Part shown: positions 1-10,020 of the stretch, one piece after another
Position numbering within the stretch: the first letter of the stretch is position 1
Layout: the number at the start of each line of letters is the position of its first letter
Source of the DNA: Methylococcaceae bacterium UBA662
GTDB lineage: Bacteria; Pseudomonadota; Gammaproteobacteria; Methylococcales; Methylomonadaceae
DNA length: 64,000 bases
Reading direction: 5' to 3'
NCBI GenBank assembly: GCA_002299425.1
Contig: DBNW01000053.1
Coordinates: 481 to 64,480 of the forward strand
Position numbers and translations under genes: made by a program
Notes under the pieces: generated by a model
Told to the model about the DNA's origin: nothing
Seen by the model: only the letters and a program-made list of their open reading frames with translations
The model's database searches: none

Positions 1-1403
1 TGCCGATTTACGGCGGCCAAGATTACAGCACCCAATTGCGGCAATTAAAACGCGGTGCCCATGTGGTGGTCGGCACACCCGGCCGGGTCATGGATCACAT
101 GCGTAAAGGCACGTTAAATTTGGACGGCCTAAAAACCTTGGTGTTGGATGAGGCCGATGAAATGCTACGCATGGGCTTTATCGACGATGTCGAATGGATT
201 TTGGATCAGACTCCAAAAGAGCGGCAAATAGCTTTGTTTTCTGCCACCATGCCTTCGGTCATCCGAAAAATTGCCCAAAAGTATTTGGTTGAACCAGAAC
301 AAATCACCATTAAAGTTACCACCGCCACGGCCGAAAACATTCGCCAACGGTATTGGGTGGTCAGCGGCGTACACAAACTGGATGCGTTAACCCGCATTTT
401 GGAAGTAGAAACCTTTGATGGCATGATTATTTTTGTCCGCACCAAAACCGCAACGGTCGAATTAGCGGAAAAACTGGAAGCACGTGGCTATTCTGCCGCC
501 GCTATCAACGGCGATATGTCGCAAAACCTGCGCGAGCGGGCGATTAACAATTTAAAAGCCGGAAAATTAGATATTCTGATTGCTACCGACGTAGCGGCGC
601 GTGGCTTAGATGTAGACCGCATCACTCATGTCGTTAACTACGACATCCCTTACGACACCGAATCTTATGTGCATAGAATTGGCCGCACCGGCCGTGCCGG
701 ACGTTCCGGCGATGCCATTTTGTTTATCACCCCTAGGGAAAGAAAACTGCTGTCGAACATCGAAAAAGCTACCAAAAGCAAAGTCGATGAAATGGGCCTG
801 CCGTCCACGGAGGTCATCAACAACAAGCGTATCGCCAAGTTTAAGCAAAATATCACCGACACCTTAGCGGCTGAAGAGCTGAGTTTTTTTGGCCAGTTGA
901 TCGAACAATACCAACAGGAACACGACGTTTCCGCATTGGAAATCGCCGCTGCCTTGGCCAAGCTGGTGCAAGGTGACACGCCGTTGTTGATCCAGCCGCC
1001 GAAAAAAACCAAAGAAAAAGAAGGCGATGAAGGACGCCTGTCGCGGTCAAGCAAGGAAGTCCGTTTTGACCGTGCAGACCGGCCTGAGCGGGAACGTAAA
1101 CCGCGTCGCACGTTTGCCTCGCCCGATATTGAAATGGAACTATTTAGGATTGAAGTCGGCCATGCTCACGGGGTAAAACCTGGCAATATCGTCGGTGCCA
1201 TCGCCAATGAGACCGGTATCTCCGGCGACCATATCGCCCGTATTAAAATCGAAGAGGATTACAGCACCGTGGAATTGCCTGCTGGCATGCCTAGTGAACT
1301 GCTAAACGAGCTGAAAAAAGTCCGCGTCGTAGGGCAGAAGCTGAATATTTCTAAAATTACCGAATCCGGCTACAAAAAGTCGGGCGGTACCAGAAAAGAC
1401 TAG
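1..1403 (+). CDS. deaD: DEAD-box ATP-dependent RNA helicase DeaD/CsdA, 5'-truncated
   Basis: The reading frame is open from the window edge (first full codon at base 3), so the true start and the Q-motif/Walker A part lie upstream. Visible helicase motifs in order are TPGR (Ib), DEAD (II), SAT (III), ATDVAARGLDV (V) and HRIGRTGRAG (VI). After a charged linker comes a C-terminal DbpA-type RNA-binding domain (MELFRIEVGHAHGVKPGNIV onward) and a basic tail. That combination is typical of DeaD/CsdA, a cold-shock and ribosome-assembly RNA helicase that unwinds structured RNA. The gene ends in TAG and is followed by a short gap before the convergent dcd. The family call is firm; only the N-terminus is missing. 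Confidence 0.93.
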   Translation, partial: PIYGGQDYSTQLRQLKRGAHVVVGTPGRVMDHMRKGTLNLDGLKTLVLDEADEMLRMGFIDDVEWILDQTPKERQIALFSATMPSVIRKIAQKYLVEPEQITIKVTTATAENIRQRYWVVSGVHKLDALTRILEVETFDGMIIFVRTKTATVELAEKLEARGYSAAAINGDMSQNLRERAINNLKAGKLDILIATDVAARGLDVDRITHVVNYDIPYDTESYVHRIGRTGRAGRSGDAILFITPRERKLLSNIEKATKSKVDEMGLPSTEVINNKRIAKFKQNITDTLAAEELSFFGQLIEQYQQEHDVSALEIAAALAKLVQGDTPLLIQPPKKTKEKEGDEGRLSRSSKEVRFDRADRPERERKPRRTFASPDIEMELFRIEVGHAHGVKPGNIVGAIANETGISGDHIARIKIEEDYSTVELPAGMPSELLNELKKVRVVGQKLNISKITESGYKKSGGTRKD

Positions 1404-1530
1404 CGGCGGCGCGCACGGTACGCCGGTTTCGGGGAGCAATACAGCATTTTGCCGCTGTGTGTTTTGGCTTTAGCTTCAAGCTTAAGTTATGCCGGCATGG
1501 ACTTTAAGTACCCGTGGCCCGCGTTGCCGT

Positions 1531-2097
1531 TCAAGCTTTAGGTAAAGTCACCCCGGTCTGGCCTTGGTACTTGCCGCCTCTGTCCCGATAAGAAGTCTCG
1601 CACACTTCCTCGCCACTAAAAAACAGCATTTGAGCGATCCCTTCGTTGGCGTAAATTCGTGCCGGCAGCGGCGTGGTGTTGGAGAATTCCAAGGTCACAT
1701 GGCCTTCCCATTCCGGCTCTAGCGGTGTGACATTAACAATGATACCGCAGCGGGCGTAAGTCGATTTGCCCAAGCAGATAGTCAGGACTTCACGCGGGAT
1801 GCGGAAAAACTCAACCGTCCTGCCTAAAGCAAATGAATTGGGCGGGATAATACAAACATTCGCTTTGACTTCGACGAAGCTGTTGGAATCGAAGTCTTTT
1901 GGGTCGACGATAGCGGAGTTTATGTTGGTGAAAATTTTAAATTCATCGGAACAGCGAACATCGTAACCGTAGCTTGAAGTGCCGTAGGAAATAACCTTGC
2001 CGCGTTCAGAGAACCGCACTTGGCCCGACTCAAACGGCTCTATCATGCCGTGCTGAGCCGCCATGCGGCGAATCCATTGATCCGATTTTATGCCCAT
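1531..2097 (-). CDS. dcd: dCTP deaminase
   Basis: Converts dCTP to dUTP, feeding thymidylate synthesis as a cytosolic homotrimer. The 188-residue product starts [13 protein letters not shown], the usual N-terminus of the Pseudomonas-type enzyme. An AGGAG motif stands 8 bases before this ATG, so I prefer it to a longer in-frame start 87 bases upstream. The active-site segment GKSTYARCG supplies the conserved Ser and Arg, and VTLEFSN supplies the catalytic Glu. The tail [14 protein letters not shown] is the characteristic C-terminus. It is convergent with deaD, and its start lies about 100 bases after the end of the NAD-GDH gene on the same strand, so it may be co-transcribed with it. Confidence 0.95.
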   Translation of the reverse strand: MGIKSDQWIRRMAAQHGMIEPFESGQVRFSERGKVISYGTSSYGYDVRCSDEFKIFTNINSAIVDPKDFDSNSFVEVKANVCIIPPNSFALGRTVEFFRIPREVLTICLGKSTYARCGIIVNVTPLEPEWEGHVTLEFSNTTPLPARIYANEGIAQMLFFSGEEVCETSYRDRGGKYQGQTGVTLPKA

Positions 2098-2195
2098 GCA
2101 ATACCTCTCCTGGTGGGGACTGAACGGACGGATTCTATCATAAGATGGAACAATGGCCGGAGGTTTGGCAATGCTTGTCTGCATTTTTGGAAATT

Positions 2196-5100
2196 CTAAA
2201 CGGACCGGACTACCTGCCCAAGCGTTTTTTCTAGCACGATGTAGGGCAATAGACTGCTGGCGTGCGCGTTGAGAACCTCTTGGTAAACCTTGCGGTAACG
2301 GTTGGTTTGTTGCTTGTTTTCAGGCAAATCAAAATAATCGGTACAGCGGTTGGCACTGGCTGAAAACAACGTGTTGACTATTTGACCGATGATCCGGTCA
2401 ATTGAATCGGGCAAGTCTGACAGCAGTTTTAGCTCCCATGGGTCACGGGTTATAAGGGTGTTAAGTTGGCTAAAAATGGGCTTTAAGCCAAAATAATCGA
2501 TTACGTTATGGTATAAGGCTGCGGTTTTGCTTAAGGGTTGCCGCGATCGTTCGCACAGATCAATCAGTAACGGCAGGTTTTTTAATTCATCGATGAAATC
2601 TAGGGTTTCTTGCAAGCCATGGTTTGGGCTAGGCGTTGTCGAAAACAGCACCCTCCGGTAAGCCTCTATATGCTGAAGGTAGCTTTCTATCGTTGCTGGA
2701 TAGGGGCGGATGTTTTGCCGGTAAAAAAGGCTTGCACGGGTGATTTTCAGTAATGCTTGCTCTAATTGCAACCGTAGCCGGTAGGTCTTTTCTATTTCTG
2801 TGTTGGTTTTGGAATGTAACGAAACTATTGTTTGGCGGAGGGCATCGGCGTTAAGTATTTGCTCAAAACTTAGGTAAACGGCTACTGAGTCTGCGAGCGA
2901 ATGGCCACTGTCGTCAGAGCCAAACGTCAAAAACAGGCAGCCGGCTTGGTTGATTATTTTATTGCTGATCACGGTTGCTGTGATCCGTTCGGCCAGCGGA
3001 TGGCTGGCTAACTGGTCTTTAAATTGAAAGGACAATTGTTCCGGAAAATAAGACGCCAGATAACACTGGCAACAGTCATCGTGCAACAACGCAGTTTGAT
3101 CTTCGATTTGGCGGGTTAGGTACATTTTTGATGCCGCCATCAACACGGCCAGTTCCGGGCGGGTAAGGGCATGGCCAGGCCGCATTTGGATTTGTTTTTC
3201 GGTCGGGAACGATTCCAATTCACGGTCTAAAAATCCGCCTGCGTCCAGGCGTTCGGCTAGTTGTATAAATGCTGACACGTCGTTTTGGCAACGGCGTTGT
3301 TCCAGTGACAAACAGTGGCTTTGGGCGATGTTGTTAGCCAACACGAGCTGGCAAACAGCCTCAGTCATGGCGTTAAACAGAGGTTGGTAGTCGGTGATCT
3401 GGTTTTGCTCCTGCAAGTGCATCAACAGTATTTTCAGGTTGACTTCGTGGTCGGAAGTGTCCACGCCGGCCGAATTGTCAACGGCGTCGGTGTTGATGCG
3501 CCCACCTTGCAAGGCATATTCAATGCGGGCTTTCTGGGTAAAACCTAGGTTGGCACCTTCGCCGACTACTAAGGCTTTGAGGTCGTTGGCGTTGATGCGG
3601 ACAGTGGCATTGTGCGGGTCGCCGACTTCTGCATGTTTCTCGCCGCTGGCTTTAACATAAGTGCCAATACCGCCCAGCCAAAGCAAATCGGTTTCAGCGG
3701 CCAACAAGTACCTAATCAGCGAGTCCCCGTCCAGGGTTTGGTAATGGATGCCCAACCATTGCCTGATTTCAGGGGCGATGGGGATGTTGGGGTCCGAACG
3801 TAAAAATACCCCGCCACCGCTAGATAGCAGGTTGCGGTCATAGTTGTGCCAGCTAGAACCGGCTAGGCTGAACAGCCGTTGGCGTTCTAAGAACGCGCAA
3901 TCATCACTCGGCGGCGCAGGGTCGAGAAAAATGTGCTGTCCGCTAAAAGCCGCTTTCAGGCGGATAAATGGCGACAACAACATGCCGTTGCCAAACACAT
4001 CGCCGTCCATGCTGCCGATACCCACGACGGTAAATGCCTGGTGTTGGATATCCTTGCCGAGTTCGCAAAAATGCCTTTTTACGCATTCCCAAGCACCCCG
4101 GGCGGTGATGCCTAGGGCTTTGTGATCGTAGCCACGGGAGCCGCCACTAGCGAAAGCGTCGCGCAGCCAAAATTGGTAATGGGCGGCAACGCTATTGGCA
4201 AGATCGGAAAATGGCGCGGTGCCTTTGTCTGCCGCGACCACCAAATAAGGGTCGGGGTCGTCATAGCAAACCCGTTCCGGCACCGGCACGATTTTGCCGT
4301 TCTGGTAGTTGTCGGTCAAATCCAGCAAGCCTTCGATGAAGGTCGTGTAGGCTTGTAGGGCCAGTGTTTGGGTGTCGTTTTTGCCGCCGTTTTTTTTCAG
4401 CACAAATCCGCCCTTGGCACCGGTTGGGATAATCAGGGCGTTTTTGCTGATTTGGGTTTGCATCAAGCCCAAAATTTCTGTCCTGAAGTCGTCCGGTCGG
4501 TCTGACCAGCGGATGCCACCACGGGAGATTTTGCCGCCGCGCAAATGAATGCCTTCCATGGCCGCAGCATGTACATAAATTTCTACATGCGGTCTAGGTG
4601 ACGGCATGTCGATGACACCTAAGCTATTGATTTTTATGGCTATAAAAAACTTTTCTTGGCGGATGCGCGAATGGAAATTGGAGCGTACAGTGGCGTCAAT
4701 CAGATTAAACAGCGAACGTAAAATACGGTCGTCATTGGCGTCGGCGATGTTGGCTAGGCCATTTAGCAATTGCAGGCGTACCGGCATTAACGCGTGCTCT
4801 TCGCGTTGCCGCATGTCCGCCCATGCCGGGTTGGGACGAAAACGGGCTTCAAAGTAATGGAACAGGCAAAGTGCCTGCTCCGGGTTGTTGATTAGGGCAC
4901 GGTGAAAACTGGCGCGGGTGCTATGCAGATTCAGTTGCAAAAAATAATTGCGGTAAGCACGCAGCGTATCGATGGCTTGCCAAGCCATGCCGGCGAGCAG
5001 GGTGAGTTTGTTCAAGGCGTCGTTTTCTGTCTGGTAGGTCATAACAGAGGCAATGGCCGCGATAAGCGTACCACGCAGTTTTTCAAGGCGGGCCTTCGGG

Positions 5101-5516
5101 TTTTTGGTGGCCTTGATGGTGAAACTTTTGATGAACAGCGTTTTGCCAGCAGCAGTGGGCATGCAAAATTGCACCTGGTCAATGACCCGCAGGCCAGTGT
5201 TTTCCATAATCGGCAGGTATTCGTCTAGGTAGCGTTCCTCTTGACTGTAAAAATGCAGCCGGTAAGGGGCTTCTGTTTGCCGGCTCCTGACCAAACTGAC
5301 TTGGGGTTTGTCTTGGCACTGGATTTGTTGCAGGTGCAGTAAATCCTGTAATGCGTAACGTGGCGTGATTAAATTGCGATAATACTCGGTGAATCCGGCG
5401 CCGTAGTCGGCGATGAGTGCGTGTGCGCTGGCCTTGCCCAAAGCTCGGGCGGCGAGTTTTTCAAGGTGTGTTAGCCACGGCTGGCGCGTTGCGCTGTTCG
5501 CATTGGGAGAGTTCAT
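2196..5516 (-). CDS. NAD-specific glutamate dehydrogenase, short (about 120 kDa) form
   Basis: Oxidative deamination of glutamate to 2-oxoglutarate with NAD, cytosolic. The 1106-residue product carries the Bac_GDH catalytic core: [19 protein letters not shown] (about residues 327-345), IPTGAKGGF with the catalytic Lys (about 363-371), [15 protein letters not shown], and the nucleotide-domain segment [16 protein letters not shown] followed by [21 protein letters not shown]. The classical bacterial enzyme of this family is about 1600 residues; this one lacks most of the N-terminal regulatory region, resembling a known shorter class. Its ATG overlaps the stop of the upstream HATPase gene in an ATGA (5513-5516), so its translation is coupled to a partner-switching pair. 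That coupling is unusual. Confidence 0.9.
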   Translation of the reverse strand: MNSPNANSATRQPWLTHLEKLAARALGKASAHALIADYGAGFTEYYRNLITPRYALQDLLHLQQIQCQDKPQVSLVRSRQTEAPYRLHFYSQEERYLDEYLPIMENTGLRVIDQVQFCMPTAAGKTLFIKSFTIKATKNPKARLEKLRGTLIAAIASVMTYQTENDALNKLTLLAGMAWQAIDTLRAYRNYFLQLNLHSTRASFHRALINNPEQALCLFHYFEARFRPNPAWADMRQREEHALMPVRLQLLNGLANIADANDDRILRSLFNLIDATVRSNFHSRIRQEKFFIAIKINSLGVIDMPSPRPHVEIYVHAAAMEGIHLRGGKISRGGIRWSDRPDDFRTEILGLMQTQISKNALIIPTGAKGGFVLKKNGGKNDTQTLALQAYTTFIEGLLDLTDNYQNGKIVPVPERVCYDDPDPYLVVAADKGTAPFSDLANSVAAHYQFWLRDAFASGGSRGYDHKALGITARGAWECVKRHFCELGKDIQHQAFTVVGIGSMDGDVFGNGMLLSPFIRLKAAFSGQHIFLDPAPPSDDCAFLERQRLFSLAGSSWHNYDRNLLSSGGGVFLRSDPNIPIAPEIRQWLGIHYQTLDGDSLIRYLLAAETDLLWLGGIGTYVKASGEKHAEVGDPHNATVRINANDLKALVVGEGANLGFTQKARIEYALQGGRINTDAVDNSAGVDTSDHEVNLKILLMHLQEQNQITDYQPLFNAMTEAVCQLVLANNIAQSHCLSLEQRRCQNDVSAFIQLAERLDAGGFLDRELESFPTEKQIQMRPGHALTRPELAVLMAASKMYLTRQIEDQTALLHDDCCQCYLASYFPEQLSFQFKDQLASHPLAERITATVISNKIINQAGCLFLTFGSDDSGHSLADSVAVYLSFEQILNADALRQTIVSLHSKTNTEIEKTYRLRLQLEQALLKITRASLFYRQNIRPYPATIESYLQHIEAYRRVLFSTTPSPNHGLQETLDFIDELKNLPLLIDLCERSRQPLSKTAALYHNVIDYFGLKPIFSQLNTLITRDPWELKLLSDLPDSIDRIIGQIVNTLFSASANRCTDYFDLPENKQQTNRYRKVYQEVLNAHASSLLPYIVLEKTLGQVVRSV

Positions 5517-5935
5517 AGGCGTTTAATGATTTCCAACACGTTGCAGTGTTCTTGTTTTTTGTAAGTGACTGAATCCATAAGCGTCTTTATTAAAAAAATG
5601 CCCATGCCGCTTTCTTTGGGATGGTCAAAATCGGGTAGGGGTACGCTTTCTAGGTCGAAACCTTGGCCGTGATCATAAACTTTGATAGTGAGCTGGTTGT
5701 GCTCAAGCAAGATAAACACCCTGACGGTATCCTCTAAATTGCCGGGTACCCTGTGTTTGATGGCATTGGCGGTGGCTTCGGTTAACACCAGGTTTAAATG
5801 GTAGGCTAGGGCCTCGCGGTCGCCGTGGTAGTGCTTAAGTTCACGGGCGAGACGTTCGCCTAAGCTGCCGATAAAATCCAGATACCGGGTTTGGTTTGGG
5901 ATGATGACATCAAGCTGGATGATGGATGCGGTCAT
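5513..5935 (-). CDS. anti-sigma regulatory factor-like serine kinase (RsbW/SpoIIAB HATPase family)
   Basis: A 140-residue GHKL ATPase domain without a histidine-phosphorylation module, the type that phosphorylates STAS antagonists and binds a partner. The N-box reads LTEATANAIKH (E53, N57), the G1 box YDHGQGFD (D88) and the G2 box ESGMGIFLIK. It overlaps the upstream STAS gene by ATGA (5932-5935) and the downstream GDH gene by ATGA (5513-5516). No sigma factor, PP2C phosphatase or response regulator is adjacent, so the controlled partner is unknown. An RsbW-like kinase role is family knowledge; control of GDH would be inference from coupling only. Confidence 0.85.
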   Translation of the reverse strand: MTASIIQLDVIIPNQTRYLDFIGSLGERLARELKHYHGDREALAYHLNLVLTEATANAIKHRVPGNLEDTVRVFILLEHNQLTIKVYDHGQGFDLESVPLPDFDHPKESGMGIFLIKTLMDSVTYKKQEHCNVLEIIKRL

Positions 5936-6294
5936 GGTGGTCCCTCTGGTTTACTGCCCAGTGCTTCATTGACATCGGGGTAAATTTCAAAAACACGGTT
6001 TAGGCGCGTCAATTCAAACATGGACAGCACTTGCTGCTGGATGTTTGTCAAGACCAATTTGCCGTTCTGGGCGGCGGCGTTTTTATAGCCGGAAAGCAAT
6101 GCGCCCAGCCCTGAGCTGTCAATAAACCGCACTGTTTCCAGTTGCACGATAATGCAGGCATTTCCTTGTGCAATGGACTGCAACAGAACGCTTTTGAGCT
6201 CGTTGGAATTGTGGGCGTCAATGCGTTCTTCTAAGACGGTAATCAGGGTGTGGGCCGACAATTTTTTCAAATGCAGTTTCACAGTAGTTTCCAA
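5932..6294 (-). CDS. STAS-domain anti-sigma factor antagonist
   Basis: A 120-residue STAS domain protein. The segment RFIDSSGLGALLSGY holds the DSSG motif in which the first Ser (residue 60) is the usual phosphorylation site of SpoIIAA/RsbV-type antagonists. It is the first gene of a three-gene minus-strand unit (STAS, HATPase, NAD-GDH) whose members overlap by 4 bases each. The unit is divergent from the malic enzyme gene across about 100 bases. The expected role is switching the HATPase between partners by phosphorylation; the final output is not visible here. Confidence 0.87.
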   Translation of the reverse strand: METTVKLHLKKLSAHTLITVLEERIDAHNSNELKSVLLQSIAQGNACIIVQLETVRFIDSSGLGALLSGYKNAAAQNGKLVLTNIQQQVLSMFELTRLNRVFEIYPDVNEALGSKPEGPP

Positions 6295-6393
6295 GGCTGA
6301 TTTAAGCGATACTTTACCGGCAGTGTACCTTTATCCACAAGAACCGCAATACAACTGAAGACCAAGCCACAACATTAGCTACAGGGGATTTGT

Positions 6394-8127
6394 ATGCCGC
6401 CATTAAGCGATTATTTTGATTACCAAATAGATGAAAACGGCAATCCGTTTGTAACTGTTTCAGTGCGAGGGGCGATTTTATTGCGCTTGCCGGAAACCAA
6501 CAAGGGTACCGCTTTCAGTGATCGAGAGCGCGAGGAACTGGGGTTGGACGGTTTTTTGCCGCCCCAGGTTCTGGACATGGAAATTCAAATTGAACGCTTG
6601 TATAGAAATTTTTCCCGGCAGCCAGATGCTATTTCTAAACATCAGTTTCTTAGGGCCTTACAGGAACGCTCGGAGGTGTTGTTTTACGCGTTGCTAGAAC
6701 GCCATCTGGTGGAAATGATACCCATTGTCTACACGCCCACCATCGGCTTGGCGGTGCAGCAATTCAGCAACCTTTACACCGCCTCGCGCGGCGTGACCTT
6801 AGCACCTAAAACTATCGCTCGGGTGGACACCATACTCGCCCAGCACCCTTGGCATGACGTGCGTATGTTGGTCGTGACCGATTCATCGGCCATTTTGGGT
6901 ATTGGCGACCAAGGCATGGGCGGTCTGGCCATTTGTATTGGTAAGCTGTCCTTGTACACCGTAGGCGGTGGCCTTTGCCCGTTCCGCAGTGTGCCGGTAA
7001 ACTTAGACGTCGGTACCGACCGCGAGGAATTGCTGCATGACCGTCATTATTTAGGCACCCATCAACACCGTTTGCAGGATGCCGCTTATTTTGAGTTTGT
7101 CGACCGATTTGTCGAGGCAGTACAGAAAAAATGGCCCAAGGCGATTATCCAATGGGAAGATTTTGCCAAAAACACTGCTTTTTCAGTGCTGGCCCGTTAC
7201 CAGAACAAAATCCCCAGCTTTAATGACGATATTCAAGGTACCGGTGCGGTGGCATTGGCCGGCTTGCTGTCCGCCTGCCGCAAGAAAGGCGAGCAGTTAG
7301 TGGAACAGCGGGTAGTGGTAGCGGGTGCCGGTGCCGGCGGGGTAGGGGTGGCTTTGGCGATTATTGACGGCATGGTGCATGAAGGATTGTCACGGGAACA
7401 AGCGCGGCGGCGCGTGTTCGTTTTGGATGGCCACGGCCTGGTGGTGGAAGGGATAACCCCGGATGTGTATAAATTCCCTGTTGCCCAATTTAGGGACAGT
7501 TATCAGAATTGGCCTATTGCAGGCGAATTGCCGAGTTTGGCGGAGGTGATAAGCCAAGCAAAACCGACGGTTTTAATTGGCTTATCGGGTGTCGAAGGTT
7601 TGTTTGATGAATCCATCGTAAGACAAATGGCTGCCTACAACCAGCAACCGATTATTTTCCCATTGTCGAACCCGACGGCTAATTGCGAGGCCACACCGGA
7701 GGCCATTGTCGAATGGAGCGCAGGTCGAGCGATCATCGCAACCGGCAGCCCGTTTGATGATGTTCAATACAACGGCCAACGTATTCCCATAGGGCAAGGC
7801 AACAACGCTTTTATTTTTCCGGGCTTAGGGTTTGCCGCTGTGTTGGGTGAATGTACCCGGATAAGCGATGGGATGGTGGTGGAGGCGGCTTGTGCGCTGG
7901 CGGATTACACTGCGGAACATTGCCTGCCCTCCGGGCGGATTTATCCGCCCGGAGCGGACCTACCAAAAGTTAGCCGGTTCATAGCGGCGAGGGTCTTAGC
8001 ACGCGCACTGGAAGACGGTTCGGCTAGCTTGACGGCATTGTCTGGGCAAAACTTAACCCAATACGTTGAGCAGCATTTTTGGCAAGCTAAACATTTGCCG
8101 TTTGTTTTTACCGATCCGAACGGCTAG
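6394..8127 (+). CDS. maeA: NAD-dependent malic enzyme
   Basis: Decarboxylates malate to pyruvate with reduction of NAD. The 577-residue product matches the SfcA/MaeA length (E. coli 565). The conserved segments are YTPTIGLAVQQFSNLY with the catalytic Tyr, FNDDIQGTGAVALAG binding metal and substrate, and the dinucleotide-binding GAGAGGVGVALAI. The ATG is preceded by AGGGGAT. It is divergent from the STAS/HATPase/GDH unit; both enzymes feed C4/C5 metabolism. A hairpin plus T-run follows at 8146-8170. Confidence 0.93.
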   Translation: MPPLSDYFDYQIDENGNPFVTVSVRGAILLRLPETNKGTAFSDREREELGLDGFLPPQVLDMEIQIERLYRNFSRQPDAISKHQFLRALQERSEVLFYALLERHLVEMIPIVYTPTIGLAVQQFSNLYTASRGVTLAPKTIARVDTILAQHPWHDVRMLVVTDSSAILGIGDQGMGGLAICIGKLSLYTVGGGLCPFRSVPVNLDVGTDREELLHDRHYLGTHQHRLQDAAYFEFVDRFVEAVQKKWPKAIIQWEDFAKNTAFSVLARYQNKIPSFNDDIQGTGAVALAGLLSACRKKGEQLVEQRVVVAGAGAGGVGVALAIIDGMVHEGLSREQARRRVFVLDGHGLVVEGITPDVYKFPVAQFRDSYQNWPIAGELPSLAEVISQAKPTVLIGLSGVEGLFDESIVRQMAAYNQQPIIFPLSNPTANCEATPEAIVEWSAGRAIIATGSPFDDVQYNGQRIPIGQGNNAFIFPGLGFAAVLGECTRISDGMVVEAACALADYTAEHCLPSGRIYPPGADLPKVSRFIAARVLARALEDGSASLTALSGQNLTQYVEQHFWQAKHLPFVFTDPNG

Positions 8128-8145
8128 TCGGTTGCAGCCGGCAGG

Positions 8146-8170
8146 CTTGTCTGGCGCCGACAAGGTTTTT
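8146..8170 (+). terminator. rho-independent terminator of maeA
   Basis: The stem CTTGTC / GACAAG (8146-8151 with 8159-8164) has a 7-base loop and is followed by GTTTTT. It lies 19 bases after the malic enzyme stop and in front of the 3' end of the convergent HerA gene. Confidence 0.6.
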
Positions 8171-8182
8171 GCACAGATCAAT

Positions 8183-9844
8183 TTACTTTCTGGTTTGGGA
8201 ACGCCATAAATCGACGATTTCCTCGACATTCAAGTCGTCTAAGCCTTCGCGCCAATGGCTAAAAAAGTCAACGTCGTTACTTTTAGGTGTTGGGTTAGGA
8301 CGGTAAATTTGCACCCGGGTGGGTATCGGTGCAGCCTCACCTAACACTAAAGCTTCGCCCCTAGAGAGTGAGCTGAGAATATCGGCTAAATCACCCTGCG
8401 CTTCCGGCAATAATTTTTTAATATAGGCCTGGTCGTCCGGATTGGAGGTTCTAAGGCAGATAAACGAACTGCACTGGGACAGCATGGTTTCCGACAGTTC
8501 CGTGGGCCGCTGGCTGACCACGCCGATAGAGACCCCGTATTTACGGCCTTCCTTGGCGATCCGCTCCATCACCTTTTTAGTGCCTTCAAATTGACCGCCT
8601 TTTTCTCTGGGGATGTAGGCATGGGCTTCTTCGCAAATTAAAGTGATAGGAAATTCGCGCCGTTTCGGGTTCCAGTAATTAAACTCATAAATTAAGCGCC
8701 CTACCTGGGCGGAAACCGCTGGCCTTACATCGGTGGGTACCGAGCTTAAATCGGCCACCGTGATATTGGTTTTGAGGGTACCTAAGCCGACAAACTCGCG
8801 CAGTAAGCTGGCTAGACTGGCAGAGGTGTTGTGTTTTTTGGGCTTCAACAAAAAATCGTAACGGACATCGTTAAAACGGCTTTGCATACGGATCAAAAAT
8901 TCGTCGAATTGCCCGTACATGGCCCCCTGGACTTTGCCAAATTCCCGCTTCTCTTCATTGGCTGATTTAAAAGCCGCATAAAGTTCCGCTAAGGAAAAAT
9001 ACACCGGTGTGTCTACGGTGACGGATCTTAAGCCAATTTTTGCCGCTTCCTTACGCTTAAGGTTTTGAATGATTTCCCGCATGTAAACGATTTGCATTGA
9101 GGCACTTTTATCGCTGCGGTCGATAAATAAATCTACCAATTCGGCAAAGCTCATCAGCCAATAAGGCATTTCCAGTTCCGTGGTGTCAACGTAGTTGACC
9201 AAATAACTAGGGAACGCAGACTTAAGCACCCCGCCTTGCGTTTTCCAGCAGTATTCGCCATGCAGGTCCAGCAGCACCATGTGGCTGTGCGGCATGGCTT
9301 TTAATGCGCTTTGGATAATACTGGTGACAGTCCACGACTTGCCTGATCCGGACTGCCCGACAATGGCAAAATGGCGGCTGAACAAAGCCTGCGGGTTTAG
9401 ACTCAACGGGTAGCTTTTATGCGAGGACAAATGGCCAATGAAGAATTCAAATGCTCTAAATTGGGAAAAAATGGCGTTGATTTCGTTGATGCCCACAGCA
9501 TAGACGCCGGCACCTGGGGTGGGGTAATGCAGAATGCCCCGGCTAAATGAGCCGTCTTCGGCTATTTCGCCGACCGGTATCATGAAAATGAAGCGGGGGG
9601 ATTTTTCGTTAGTGTTCGGGATGAAATTTTTATCTTCACCAATGGAGGTAATCAACGCCAAGACGCTAATAGTGCCTTGCCGGATTACGCTATAAGAGCC
9701 GATTTGTCCGACCAGTATGTCCTCTTGGTCAATCCTGACTAACGGCATGGCATTGGTGTAATGGCTGGTAATTCTAGCTTCCATGCCATTGCTTTTTACT
9801 TGGGTTAAATGAGCGATTAACGTGTCTGCGGGTACTGCATTCAT
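8183..9844 (-). CDS. HerA-like DUF87 ATPase (FtsK/VirB4-related DNA translocase)
   Basis: A 553-residue protein with an N-terminal HAS-barrel-like region, Walker A GQSGSGKSWT and Walker B LICEEAHAYIP, followed by a sensor segment (SIGVVSQRPTELSETM) and arginine-containing SFICLRTSNPDDQAYI. These are hallmarks of HerA hexameric DNA-pumping ATPases. The start chosen is the ATG at 9844 with GAGGA 13 bases upstream; a longer frame would begin with TTG inside that Shine-Dalgarno region. HerA usually works with the NurA nuclease, or with other nucleases in anti-phage systems. No such partner is adjacent: neighbours are maeA and the feo operon. The function in this organism is unknown. Confidence 0.85.
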   Translation of the reverse strand: MNAVPADTLIAHLTQVKSNGMEARITSHYTNAMPLVRIDQEDILVGQIGSYSVIRQGTISVLALITSIGEDKNFIPNTNEKSPRFIFMIPVGEIAEDGSFSRGILHYPTPGAGVYAVGINEINAIFSQFRAFEFFIGHLSSHKSYPLSLNPQALFSRHFAIVGQSGSGKSWTVTSIIQSALKAMPHSHMVLLDLHGEYCWKTQGGVLKSAFPSYLVNYVDTTELEMPYWLMSFAELVDLFIDRSDKSASMQIVYMREIIQNLKRKEAAKIGLRSVTVDTPVYFSLAELYAAFKSANEEKREFGKVQGAMYGQFDEFLIRMQSRFNDVRYDFLLKPKKHNTSASLASLLREFVGLGTLKTNITVADLSSVPTDVRPAVSAQVGRLIYEFNYWNPKRREFPITLICEEAHAYIPREKGGQFEGTKKVMERIAKEGRKYGVSIGVVSQRPTELSETMLSQCSSFICLRTSNPDDQAYIKKLLPEAQGDLADILSSLSRGEALVLGEAAPIPTRVQIYRPNPTPKSNDVDFFSHWREGLDDLNVEEIVDLWRSQTRK

Positions 9845-9891
9845 TGAATTTAAGCGTTCCTCTAAAAGGGGCAACCCACTCAGTGGGCGCA

Positions 9892-9934
9892 AAAAAGCCG
9901 CCCGTTAGCGGCAAAAATAGCCGCTCACGGGCGG
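9892..9934 (-). terminator. rho-independent terminator of the feo operon
   Basis: CCGCCCGTTAGCGGC (9898-9912) and GCCGCTCACGGGCGG (9920-9934) form a 15-bp stem with a single mismatch and a 7-base loop. Read on the minus strand, it is followed by a run of Ts (A-run 9891-9896 on plus). It sits about 85 bases beyond the feoC stop and ahead of the HerA start. Confidence 0.8.
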
Positions 9935-10020
9935 GACTGGGAATTTAAATTTTCTGTGCTGCTAGAATGTGCAGGCTCAGGTCGCCTGAGCTAAATGACG
10001 GTTACGCAGCGGCGGTACGT

